DNA from: an uncultured Ruminococcus sp.
GTDB taxonomy: Bacteria > Bacillota > Clostridia > Oscillospirales > Acutalibacteraceae
Direction of reading: 5' to 3'
DNA length: 64,000 nt
Assembly (NCBI GenBank): GCA_900543095.1
Contig: UQQD01000001.1
Coordinates: 62,001-126,000, forward strand
The notes under the pieces are model-generated. The model saw nothing but the letters and a program-made list of their open reading frames with translations, ran no database searches and was not told the DNA's origin. Position 1 is the first letter of the stretch. The number at the start of each line of letters is the position of its first letter. This document shows positions 24,877-32,378 of this stretch, one piece after another. Position numbers and translations under genes: made by a program.

Positions 24877-26832
24877 ATGAAAAAATATTTGAGAGATTAT
24901 CTAGATTATAACGACAGTCATCTTGCAAACTCGTCAAAAGACCTTAAAACCGTTTTTGAGATAATGTTTCGATGCAAGGACAGCATAATTGCGGAGGCAA
25001 CCGAAAACTACCGCATACGCCGTTATACATACGGTGAAACAGAAGCGAGGATTAACCGTTCTGCATATGCGCTTTACCAAAAAATCGGTGCAACGCACAA
25101 ATACGTCGGTCTTGAGATGGAAAACAAAATCGAATGGATAATTGCGTTTTGGGCGATACTCAAAAGCGGCAACAAGCCGTATCTCATAAATTGTCGGCAT
25201 CCGCTTGCGCTTTCGTCGCAGATAATATCCTCGCTGAATATAAAATATGTTATCGGTACTTCTCCGACAAAGCTAAAGGCAGAATATATCGACTTTTCAG
25301 AGATTAGCGGCGAAGACGTTGAGATACCGAGTGACTTTGACCTTGAAAAACTGTTTGAGAACGAAATCGCAATTTCAACGTCTGCAACCTCTCTGCACGG
25401 CGTGGTGTGCTTTTATACAGGCAGAGAGATTTCCGACCAGATACTTAACGCAAAGGATATTCTTAAAAATTCAAAGCGAATGGCTTATCATTACAAGGGC
25501 AGTTTAAAGCAACTTGCATTTTTGCCGTTTTATCATGTGTTTGGCTTGTTTGCGGTTTATTTTTGGTTTATTTTCTTTGGCAGAACGCTTGTGTTTTTGC
25601 CCGATTACTCGCCGAAATCAATTTTACAGACGTGTCAAAAGCATGAGGTAACTCATATATTTGCCGTGCCGATGCTTTGGCATACTATTGAAAAGGAGCT
25701 TACCGAAGAAATTAAAAAGCGCGGTGAAAAGCAGGAAAAGAAGTTTTATAAGGGTATAAAAATATGTACAAAAATTCAGGACATTGCCCCGTTTTTGGGA
25801 GTTAAGCTTTCTCAGCGCATAATGAGCCAAGTCACCGACGAGCTTTTCGGAAAATCGGTCAGGTTTTGTATAAGCGGCGGAAGCTACCTAAAGGATTCGA
25901 CTATGAAGCTGTTTAACGGAATAGGCTATCCCCTGCACAACGGCTACGGTATGAGCGAAATAGGCATAACCTCAGTTGAACTCAGGCACAAGGCGAGCGA
26001 ACGCAACGAAAACTCAATCGGACACCCGTTTTCATCGGTTGAGTACAAAATCTCAGACAAGGGAACCTTGCTTGTAAGAGGTAAGTCTATCTGTAAGCGT
26101 ATGTTGATTGACGGCAAAGAGATCACCACGGGCGAATGGTTTGATACGGGCGATATTATGGAGTGCCGCAACGGCAATTATTATATCAAAGGGCGTATGA
26201 GCGATGTCATAATCGGCTCAAACGGCGAAAATATAAATCCCGATATTTTGGAGCAGATGTTTGACCTGCGGTATGTCAGCAGATTTTCTGTTCTCGGGTT
26301 TGATGATAACGGCGAAGAGGAATTGACCATAGTGGTTGAGATAAGTCCGAATATCAACAAAGAACAGCTTGACTCTGTTATAAATCATATTAACAAAATA
26401 AACAATTCATTACCGCTTGCTTCACAAATAACAAGGTTTTATTTTACATATGACCCCATTGCCGCAAACGGTGCAATAAAAGTAGGACGCCAATACGTTT
26501 CCCGTGCGGTAAAGTCGGGCAAGGTCAGGCTGATACCGTTTTCAGAAATTTACAGCGAAGCCTCAGCACACAAGGAGCTTAGCTCGCAGTATGCTGAAAG
26601 AGTCAGAAAAATCGTTGCAAAAACCATGTCGATCGACGAAAGCGAGGTTGGCGATGATATGCACGTCATTCACGACCTCGGAGCGACAAGCCTGCAGTAT
26701 TTTGCAATCTTGCTTGCCGTTGCAGATGATTTCGGCATTGAAAACTGGTCTGAAAAAGACCCGTATTGCTACACAATAAGAGAATTTTGCAGTTATTTGG
26801 AAGGTCATTTAAAAAATGAAACAAAAGGTTAA
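24877..26832 (+). CDS. AMP-dependent acyl ligase fused to a C-terminal acyl carrier domain
   Basis: A 651-residue ANL-superfamily enzyme. The adenylation domain has LPFYHVFGL near 210, the GYGMSEIG motif near 355, FDTGDI near 425, KGRMSDVIIG near 440 and a late Lys in NGAIKVGR near 535. The usual Thr/Ser/Gly-rich P-loop is poorly matched (CFYTGREISDQ near 180). An ACP domain follows (about 575-645) with the phosphopantetheine Ser in DLGATSLQ. This suggests a fatty acid is activated as acyl-AMP and loaded onto the enzyme's own carrier. It overlaps the first plsC by 17 bases, so translation is coupled. Confidence 0.82.
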   Translation: MKKYLRDYLDYNDSHLANSSKDLKTVFEIMFRCKDSIIAEATENYRIRRYTYGETEARINRSAYALYQKIGATHKYVGLEMENKIEWIIAFWAILKSGNKPYLINCRHPLALSSQIISSLNIKYVIGTSPTKLKAEYIDFSEISGEDVEIPSDFDLEKLFENEIAISTSATSLHGVVCFYTGREISDQILNAKDILKNSKRMAYHYKGSLKQLAFLPFYHVFGLFAVYFWFIFFGRTLVFLPDYSPKSILQTCQKHEVTHIFAVPMLWHTIEKELTEEIKKRGEKQEKKFYKGIKICTKIQDIAPFLGVKLSQRIMSQVTDELFGKSVRFCISGGSYLKDSTMKLFNGIGYPLHNGYGMSEIGITSVELRHKASERNENSIGHPFSSVEYKISDKGTLLVRGKSICKRMLIDGKEITTGEWFDTGDIMECRNGNYYIKGRMSDVIIGSNGENINPDILEQMFDLRYVSRFSVLGFDDNGEEELTIVVEISPNINKEQLDSVINHINKINNSLPLASQITRFYFTYDPIAANGAIKVGRQYVSRAVKSGKVRLIPFSEIYSEASAHKELSSQYAERVRKIVAKTMSIDESEVGDDMHVIHDLGATSLQYFAILLAVADDFGIENWSEKDPYCYTIREFCSYLEGHLKNETKG

Positions 26833-27478
26833 ACAAAGCGATATTATTACGGCTTTTGTAAAGGTCACGGGGTTTCCTGCGGCGCTTCTGTTTTATAAGC
26901 CCAAGGTGGTTTATCAGGATGAAAATATGAAGAAAAGTAAGCTGCCGAAGCCGTTTATACTTGTGTCAAATCATACATCTCTGCTTGATTTCCCTCTTTA
27001 TTTGTTTGTATTCTTTAAAAGGAACATCAGATTTCTGATGGCGGAGGTGCTGTTTACAAAAAATCCTTTTCTCTCAAGACTTTTATATAGGTTGGGCGGA
27101 ATTTTTGTTGACAGGGACGCATTTAAATTCGGCTTTATGGGGGAGGCCCTTGAAGCGCTTGACAGCGGCAAAAGCGTGGGAGTGTTTCCACAGGGACGTC
27201 TGCCGATAAACGGCAAGCCGTTTCCGTTCAAGCCGAGTGCGGCGTTTATTGCAATGCATACCGATGCGCTCATAGTGCCTGTTTATACCGACGGTAACTA
27301 CGGAATTTTTAAACGCACTCACGTTATGATAGGCAGAGAAATAAATATAAACGAGCTTTGCCCAAAGAATCTCGGCGACGCCGAAAAAATTGAGATTATG
27401 ACAAAAAAGCTTGAGGAGCTTGTGTTCAGCCTCGGCGATGAATTAAAGGACAGATTGGATAAGAAAAATGCAGAATAA
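26816..27478 (+). CDS. PlsC-type acyltransferase, first of two
   Basis: A 220-residue 1-acylglycerol-3-phosphate-type acyltransferase. The HX4D catalytic motif is NHTSLLDF near 51, the second block is GGIFVDRDAF near 94, and the third is VGVFPQGRLP near 121 (FPEGR-type with Gln replacing Glu). A hydrophobic N-terminal stretch suggests peripheral membrane attachment. It overlaps both neighbours and lies between the ligase-ACP gene and a second plsC, so it probably receives acyl groups from the carrier domain. Acceptor unknown. Confidence 0.85.
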   Translation: MKQKVKQSDIITAFVKVTGFPAALLFYKPKVVYQDENMKKSKLPKPFILVSNHTSLLDFPLYLFVFFKRNIRFLMAEVLFTKNPFLSRLLYRLGGIFVDRDAFKFGFMGEALEALDSGKSVGVFPQGRLPINGKPFPFKPSAAFIAMHTDALIVPVYTDGNYGIFKRTHVMIGREININELCPKNLGDAEKIEIMTKKLEELVFSLGDELKDRLDKKNAE

Positions 27479-28133
27479 AAACAGCAAAAAGTCAAAGATT
27501 TTTGATGTTCGGTTTTTTCCGATGGATATGGCAAGGTTTTTTATGATGCTGATGTTTCCGTTTTTAAGAGTAAAAAAACTTGGGCTTGACGGAAAACGCT
27601 ATAAGATTAATTTTGACGGCGGAGCAATTCTTGCGGCAAATCATATCGGATTTACCGATCCGCTGACTATATCGGTTGCGTTTTGGTTCAGGCGTGTGTT
27701 TTTTTTGGTGGCAGAGGTTTTGATGAAGAACAGGTTCTTAGCTTTTTGGCTGAAAAAGGCGGGCTGTATTAAAATCGACAGAAATAGCACTGATATTGAA
27801 GCCGTAAGAAAATCGGTAAACGTGCTTAAAAACGGCAAACTGCTTTTGATTTTTCCCCAGGGATATATTGTGCGGGACGGTGAAATCAACAGCCTTAAAT
27901 CAGGCGCAGTACTAATGGCAATGCAGGCAGGCGTGCCGATAATTCCTATGTATTCGGACAAAAGAAGTCATAAATTCGGCTTTCGCAGAATAATTATCGG
28001 TGAACCGCTTTTTTGCTCGGAGTATTGCAAAAGGAAAATGCCATCGGTTACGGAAATGAATAATATTTCAGAAATACTGCTCCAAAAGATAGATGAATGT
28101 AAAATTGTTTTTGAAAAAACAGAAAGGATTTAA
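27468..28133 (+). CDS. PlsC-type acyltransferase, second of two
   Basis: A 221-residue paralogue of the preceding gene. HX4D motif NHIGFTDP near 62, the block KAGCIKIDRNS near 97 and LLIFPQGYIV near 124, again FPQG rather than FPEG. Overlaps the first plsC by 11 bases and ends 3 bases before the free ACP gene. Two different acyltransferases in one operon fit stepwise acylation of a two-position acceptor, which is an inference. Confidence 0.85.
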   Translation: MQNKNSKKSKIFDVRFFPMDMARFFMMLMFPFLRVKKLGLDGKRYKINFDGGAILAANHIGFTDPLTISVAFWFRRVFFLVAEVLMKNRFLAFWLKKAGCIKIDRNSTDIEAVRKSVNVLKNGKLLLIFPQGYIVRDGEINSLKSGAVLMAMQAGVPIIPMYSDKRSHKFGFRRIIIGEPLFCSEYCKRKMPSVTEMNNISEILLQKIDECKIVFEKTERI

Positions 28134-28136
28134 ATT

Positions 28137-28388
28137 ATGGATAGACTCGAAAAACTTAAAAGTATATTTGCAGATCTGTTCGGCGAAGATATAGACCTTG
28201 ACAAGGTTGACGAAAGCTCAAAATTTGTTGAAGATCTCGGAATAAATTCAATAGGACTGCTGTCTATGGCTATGGATATTGAGCAGGAATTCGATATTAA
28301 GTTCTGCAACGAAGATTTTGAAAATTTACGCACGGTAGGGGACGTCATAAAGTGTATTGAAAACAAGAAACAGAACAAAAAATGTTGA
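28137..28388 (+). CDS. Acyl carrier protein, stand-alone
   Basis: An 83-residue four-helix ACP with the phosphopantetheine Ser in DLGINSIGLLSMAMDIE (about Ser 39); NSI replaces the usual DSL, so it is probably not the housekeeping ACP. Acidic overall with a short Lys-rich tail. Last gene of the plus-strand lipid operon, 3 bases after the second plsC. Likely a dedicated carrier between the ligase and the acyltransferases. Confidence 0.88.
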   Translation: MDRLEKLKSIFADLFGEDIDLDKVDESSKFVEDLGINSIGLLSMAMDIEQEFDIKFCNEDFENLRTVGDVIKCIENKKQNKKC

Positions 28389-28413
28389 CTTTTGTCATAA
28401 AATAAAATATAAT
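28385..28413 (+). promoter_or_regulatory. Promoter of the zinc-ribbon membrane protein gene
   Basis: TTGACT at 28385-28390 (overlapping the end of the ACP gene), a 17-base spacer and TATAAT at 28408-28413. Confidence 0.75.
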
Positions 28414-28443
28414 GTTATTAATTGATTTTATGGAGGTATTATT

Positions 28444-28974
28444 ATGATTTGTCCTAATTGCGGAAATCAAATTGCAGACGGTACAGCTTTCTGCACAAAC
28501 TGCGGCACACAGCTGAATAATGCTGCTCCCGAACAGCCTGCTCAGAATTATCAGCAGCCGGTTCAAAATTACCAACAACCGGCTCAGAGCTACCAACAGC
28601 CTGCTCAAAACTATCAGCAGCCGGTTCAAAACTATCAACAGCCGGTTCAAAACTATCAACAGCCGGTTCAGCCTACGCTTATGAACGCAGAGAACCCTAC
28701 TGCCGGCAAGGCTCTTGCACTCGGTATTGTTTCACTTTGCCTTTGCTGGTTGCCTGTTGCAAGCATTATACTCGGCATATTCGCAATAAAAGCAGGTAAT
28801 GAAACGCTTGCATATTCCAATCAGGGCTACAACAAACGTCCGATGGGAATTATCGCAAAGATATTCGGTATCGTAAGTATAATTGTTTGTTCAATAATGA
28901 CAATTTATTGGTTAATATTTATTATTGCTATTTGCGTTGCCGGCTCATACGCCACAACTTACTACTACTATTAA
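28444..28974 (+). CDS. Zinc-ribbon membrane protein with YQQP repeats (DUF4190-like)
   Basis: A 176-residue protein: zinc ribbon (CPNCGNQ ... CTNCGTQ), seven NYQQP[VA]Q-type repeats (about 36-78), then two hydrophobic helices (about 92-115 and 135-168) of the DUF4190 kind, ending in a Tyr-rich tail. It is probably membrane-embedded with the ribbon inside the cell. Own promoter and strong terminator. Function unknown; similar to the soluble QQP protein at 11.2 kb in its first half only. Confidence 0.78.
   Translation: MICPNCGNQIADGTAFCTNCGTQLNNAAPEQPAQNYQQPVQNYQQPAQSYQQPAQNYQQPVQNYQQPVQNYQQPVQPTLMNAENPTAGKALALGIVSLCLCWLPVASIILGIFAIKAGNETLAYSNQGYNKRPMGIIAKIFGIVSIIVCSIMTIYWLIFIIAICVAGSYATTYYYY
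28551..28672. repeat. Tandem coding repeat (NYQQP units)
   Basis: Imperfect 18-base units encoding NYQQPV/A-Q; coding only. Confidence 0.75.
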
Positions 28975-29000
28975 CTAATCATTAAAACTCAATTTAATTA

Positions 29001-29036
29001 AAAAACCGGCTTCACTTTAGTGAAGCCGGTTTTTTC
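29001..29036 (+). terminator. Strong Rho-independent terminator
   Basis: Perfect stem AAAACCGGCTTCAC / GTGAAGCCGGTTTTTT after the zinc-ribbon gene. Confidence 0.9.
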
Positions 29037-29152
29037 AAAGAAGGCTCTATGTCAATAGTTGGGGTAAACCCGAAAAAGAAGAATTGAAATGAACAAGCGA
29101 TAGTAAGTCAAGCTGTCGCTTGTTTTTTCATTTGGTGAGAAAACATATGTAA

Positions 29153-29836
29153 AATACGAATCTCAACGAAGGCTTACAGGCTGTCGGAGAGGGCGCATTC
29201 TTCTCAATAGGAGATATAAAAACCATTACAATTCCCGCAAGCGTTACATATATCGGTGATAACGCAATCGGCTACTATCCGCCCGAACACGATAATCCGT
29301 TTGTTCCGTCCGAGGTCATTCCGAATTTTATAATCTATGGAACAAGCGGCACTGAGGCTCATACTTATGCCGAGAAAAACGGAATTCAGTTTAACAGCGT
29401 TGCAATGGGAACAACTGTTAAAGGCACTGCAAAAAGTTACCTGTCAGAAAGCGATGCGGTTAAAATCCAACTTATAAAATCCGGTGCGATAGCGTATGAA
29501 ACAACCGTAAAAGGCAACGTTTCCGACTATTCAATCGCAGGCGTCGCAAACGGAACATACACAATGAAAGTTTCTAAAAATGCCCACGCCGACAGAGAAT
29601 ATACAGTAAAAGTTTCAAGCGCCGATGTAACGCAAAATGTTGAAATATTCCCGATGGGTGATGTAAACAACGACGGCTTTATCACTATTCTTGATGCAAC
29701 TCTTGTGCAGAAGTATTTGGCTAAAGTAATAAATGAGGACTCCCTTGCGCTGGATAACGCCGATTTTGACTCAGACGATATTGTAAGAATTAATGATGCT
29801 ACGGCTATTCAAAAAAACTTGCAAAAGCAGATATAA
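29153..29836 (+). pseudogene. N-terminally truncated LRR (BspA-type) dockerin protein
   Basis: Open frame starts right after a TAA at 29150 in the middle of an LRR_5 unit (NEGLQAVGEGAFFSIGDIKT, then TIPASVTYIGDNAIGYY). An Ig-like domain and a C-terminal dockerin follow (DVNNDGFITILDAT, DFDSDDIVRINDAT). There is no signal peptide and no start with a ribosome site; the ATG at 29405 is internal. The upstream bases 29046-29150 hold unrelated sequence, including TGTCAATAGTTGGGGT, which looks like a transposon-end remnant. The second dockerin loop reads DFDSDD, with Asp replacing the usual Gly. Most likely a dead fragment of a surface protein. Confidence 0.75.
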
Positions 29837-29856
29837 AAAAATATTAATTTTAAGAT

Positions 29857-29922
29857 GGGGGACTGTCGCATTAAGATGCAGAAAGCGTTTTTGTCGCTCT
29901 GCGCTGAATGCGACAGTCCCTA
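29857..29922. mobile_element. Mini-MITE copy 2
   Basis: Perfect 14-base terminal inverted repeats GGGACTGTCGCATT (29859-29872) and AATGCGACAGTCCC (29907-29920) around about 34 bases including GCAGAAAGCG. Matches copy 1 at 15.84 kb in reverse complement. Confidence 0.7.
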
Positions 29923-30020
29923 TCGGCTTTTACTTTCGGCACCTTCCCTACAATGTGAGGACGTTTTTTGTGCATAATGCGGTTAATGAGGGTTATACCT
30001 GTTTTTTTGGAATTTTTTCG

Positions 30021-30049
30021 TTGAAATTATATTTTGTTTGATATATAAT
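30021..30049 (+). promoter_or_regulatory. Promoter of the first cohesin-like gene
   Basis: TTGAAA at 30021-30026, a 17-base spacer and TATAAT at 30044-30049. Confidence 0.75.
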
Positions 30050-30079
30050 AGGAATATCAAATTTTAAAGGAATGAAAAT

Positions 30080-30928
30080 ATGAATAGTTTAGCAAAAAAA
30101 ATCATTTCGGTATGTATTGCATTAGTTGTGCTGATGTCTGTATCTGTTACCGCATTTGCGGCAGATGACATTCTTGATATTAACGACGGTGCAAAGGTTA
30201 ATGTCGGCGACAGAGTTAAGTATACGCTTTATCTTGCCGATACAAAAGAGGAAATTATAGGTTTTGAGCTTCGGCTTTTCTATGATAAGGATTACCTTGA
30301 GCTTGACAAAAAATCTCTTGAATTTGACAAGTTTGACGGTGTTATCTATAATACAGACCTTGATAATATGATTCCAATCAACTGGACTAATATCAGTAAC
30401 CCCGCCGATTTTTCAAAGAAAGCAATGTTTTTGTCGCTTGAATTCAGAGTTCTGAAAGAGGGCGAAACTGATATTTCTCAATTTGTGTCAGAAATGTACG
30501 GCGATGATATGACATATCTTAAATCATACACATGGACATATGACATCAGCGTAAATGATGAAACCGTTGTTTCGGATCAAGTCCCGATAATCAGCGAAGA
30601 TGAGGATACGCTGAAAAACAGACAAGGCAGCTTCATTAATTATCTTGACGGTAAAGGTGAGGAAAACACACCCGATAAGGATAATCACCCTGCTGTAATC
30701 AGTTATACACAAAATGTTACGGATATTGTTGAAGTAACAAAGAATTCAAGCTCAGGCGGCAATTCCGCCGATTCGGATTTTCCGCTTATCCCGGTAATAA
30801 TCGGTGCTGCCGTTTTGGTAGTGGTTCTTGCAGTTGTCGGTGTTTTGATTGTGAAAAAGCGTGATGATAATGTGGATTTATCCGCAATTCCGACTCAACA
30901 GGACGAGAATAATAAAAAATCCGACTAA
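30080..30928 (+). CDS. Membrane-anchored cohesin-like surface protein
   Basis: A 282-residue surface protein: signal peptide (1-28), one beta-sandwich domain (about 30-160) with cohesin-type features (VNVGDRVKYTLYL, IIGFELRLFYDKDYLEL, then MFLSLEFRVLKEG), a Ser/Gly-rich linker and a C-terminal membrane helix (about 234-258) followed by KKRDD and a charged tail. Cohesins bind dockerins; four dockerins occur in this window. Cohesin assignment rests on pattern and could be another carbohydrate-binding-like fold. There is no LPXTG motif; the long cytoplasmic tail argues for a true membrane anchor. Confidence 0.6.
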   Translation: MNSLAKKIISVCIALVVLMSVSVTAFAADDILDINDGAKVNVGDRVKYTLYLADTKEEIIGFELRLFYDKDYLELDKKSLEFDKFDGVIYNTDLDNMIPINWTNISNPADFSKKAMFLSLEFRVLKEGETDISQFVSEMYGDDMTYLKSYTWTYDISVNDETVVSDQVPIISEDEDTLKNRQGSFINYLDGKGEENTPDKDNHPAVISYTQNVTDIVEVTKNSSSGGNSADSDFPLIPVIIGAAVLVVVLAVVGVLIVKKRDDNVDLSAIPTQQDENNKKSD

Positions 30929-30987
30929 TTGCACAAAAATCGACATCAACTTTATTGAAAATTAATTAATATTTTTTTTAAAAATTA

Positions 30988-31016
30988 TTGATTTTTTGAC
31001 AAAGCTGATATATAAT
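30988..31016 (+). promoter_or_regulatory. Promoter of the starch-binding-like surface gene
   Basis: TTGATT at 30988-30993, a 17-base spacer and TATAAT at 31011-31016. Confidence 0.6.
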
Positions 31017-31057
31017 TAAACTAACCGAATTATCGGAAAATGTATGGAGGAAAAATT

Positions 31058-32083
31058 ATGAAGAAAAAGCTTTTAAGTTTAATTCTTGCAGGTTCTGTTG
31101 TGGCTTCAATGGCTGCAATAGCAACAACAAGTGCATCTGCTATTGTTGACACAGACGGCACTTATAAACCCGGTGAGGGTATCAAAACAAAGAGAGTTTA
31201 TTTTACATTGCCTGACGTCTGGAAAAACTCTTACACAAATTCAGCCGGCTGTTATTGGTGGGGCGGTACTGACCCTTGCAGCTCTATTGACGGCGGCGTT
31301 GGCGAACTTAGTTGGCCGGGATACAAGGCAAAATATGATTCAAGCCTTGAAGAGAAGGGTGTTAAAACACTTTATTATCTTGATATTCCCGATGATGTTC
31401 CTACAGTAGTTTGGAACAACTACCTTGACGGCGGTTTGGATGTGACTGCTCCGCAGTATACAGCCGCTATGCAGTGTGAAGATTCAAAGTGTGAGTATAT
31501 GTCAGAAGGCGATAGGGAGACTTATGATAATCAGGAAGGTTTCTGGACAGAGATGGAAGACAGCTTCAATGGTGATAAGGCTGCTCTCGGCGATTTTGCC
31601 GATAACTTCTTTATGAGTGAATACGGTATTGCTTTCACAATGAATAATATGATTTGGGTTCCTGATCTTAGTAGTGAGCCTTCTACTTCAGTAACCGGTC
31701 AGTTAACTTATTTCGGCGAATGGTACTTCTACTATAATGACGGTACATATGGTACATACCCAACAAAGGAAGCAGCTCAGGCAAAGGGCACAGTCGGCGA
31801 TCTTACAGTTGCTCCCGCTCCACCGGCAACAAAAGATGAAGCAGATACAACAAACCCAACAAACCCAGCAAACCCAAAAGATACTGATCCGCAGACAACA
31901 GTTCCGGGTGAACCTTCAACCGATGCTACTTCTGCAGTAAATAAATCAACATCTGATACTACAAAGTCATCTGATAATACTTCAATCAAGACAGGCGCAG
32001 CTTCACTTGCAGTTGTTCTTCTTGTTGTTCTTTCAGGCGTAGCTACAGTTGCTTACTTTACTCGCAAGAAATATGATAAATAA
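31058..32083 (+). CDS. Surface protein with starch-binding (CBM25/26-like) domain and C-terminal anchor
   Basis: A 341-residue protein: signal peptide (1-27), a domain beginning KRVYFTLPDVWKNSYT and containing CYWWGGTD and LSWPGYKAKY, the aromatic and W-P-G pattern of CBM25/26-type starch-binding modules. A second part carries conserved acidic and aromatic residues up to about 255. A Thr/Pro/Asn-rich spacer (about 260-305) leads to NTSIKTGAASLAV, a hydrophobic helix and RKKYDK. The end resembles a sortase signal without the LP. GGAGG lies seven bases before the ATG at 31058. Expected role is holding starch or maltodextrin at the cell wall. Confidence 0.6.
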   Translation: MKKKLLSLILAGSVVASMAAIATTSASAIVDTDGTYKPGEGIKTKRVYFTLPDVWKNSYTNSAGCYWWGGTDPCSSIDGGVGELSWPGYKAKYDSSLEEKGVKTLYYLDIPDDVPTVVWNNYLDGGLDVTAPQYTAAMQCEDSKCEYMSEGDRETYDNQEGFWTEMEDSFNGDKAALGDFADNFFMSEYGIAFTMNNMIWVPDLSSEPSTSVTGQLTYFGEWYFYYNDGTYGTYPTKEAAQAKGTVGDLTVAPAPPATKDEADTTNPTNPANPKDTDPQTTVPGEPSTDATSAVNKSTSDTTKSSDNTSIKTGAASLAVVLLVVLSGVATVAYFTRKKYDK

Positions 32084-32109
32084 GTTTGCTGATTCCTTAT
32101 AGGTAATGC

Positions 32110-32142
32110 TTAAAACGCTCCCGATTTTGGGAGCGTTTTTGC
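32110..32142 (+). terminator. Rho-independent terminator
   Basis: Stem AAAACGCTCCC / GGGAGCGTTTTT at 32112-32140. Confidence 0.85.
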
Positions 32143-32202
32143 GTATATGATTTAAATTTAGCGGTAAATATGTACAGATACCCTCGTTCTTCTTCATATT
32201 AC

Positions 32203-32231
32203 TTGATTTTTAGTGCCTGTTATATTATAAT
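32203..32231 (+). promoter_or_regulatory. Promoter whose -10 box abuts repeat copy G
   Basis: TTGATT at 32203-32208, a 17-base spacer and TATAAT at 32226-32231, followed directly by CTAAGTACAG of the repeat. Confidence 0.6.
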
Positions 32232-32340
32232 CTAAGTACAGATGTCCTTCGCCGATTAGGCAGAGGGTTGTTATATCAGGGCTTGCAATCTGTCGCAAGC
32301 CTTGCTTCTTGTGAGTAAAGCGTTGCTCCGATTTAAACTA
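32229..32340 (+). repeat. Structured dispersed element, copy G (P3 and P4 mostly lost)
   Basis: Left end CTAAGTACAG, P2 as CCTTCGCC-GATTA-GGCAGAGG with seven of eight pairs kept, a shortened middle, P5 as GGCTTGC-AATCTGTC-GCAAGCC, and the end CTCCGATTTAAAC. It forms most of the leader of the gene at 32379. Confidence 0.8.
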
Positions 32341-32378
32341 CGATGAATTAATATGGAATGATATTGGAGGAAAAGGTA

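Noticed and set aside
29405..29836. A genuine short dockerin protein starting at ATG 29405
   Set aside because: No signal peptide or ribosome site, and LRR-type coding sequence continues in frame upstream to 29153.
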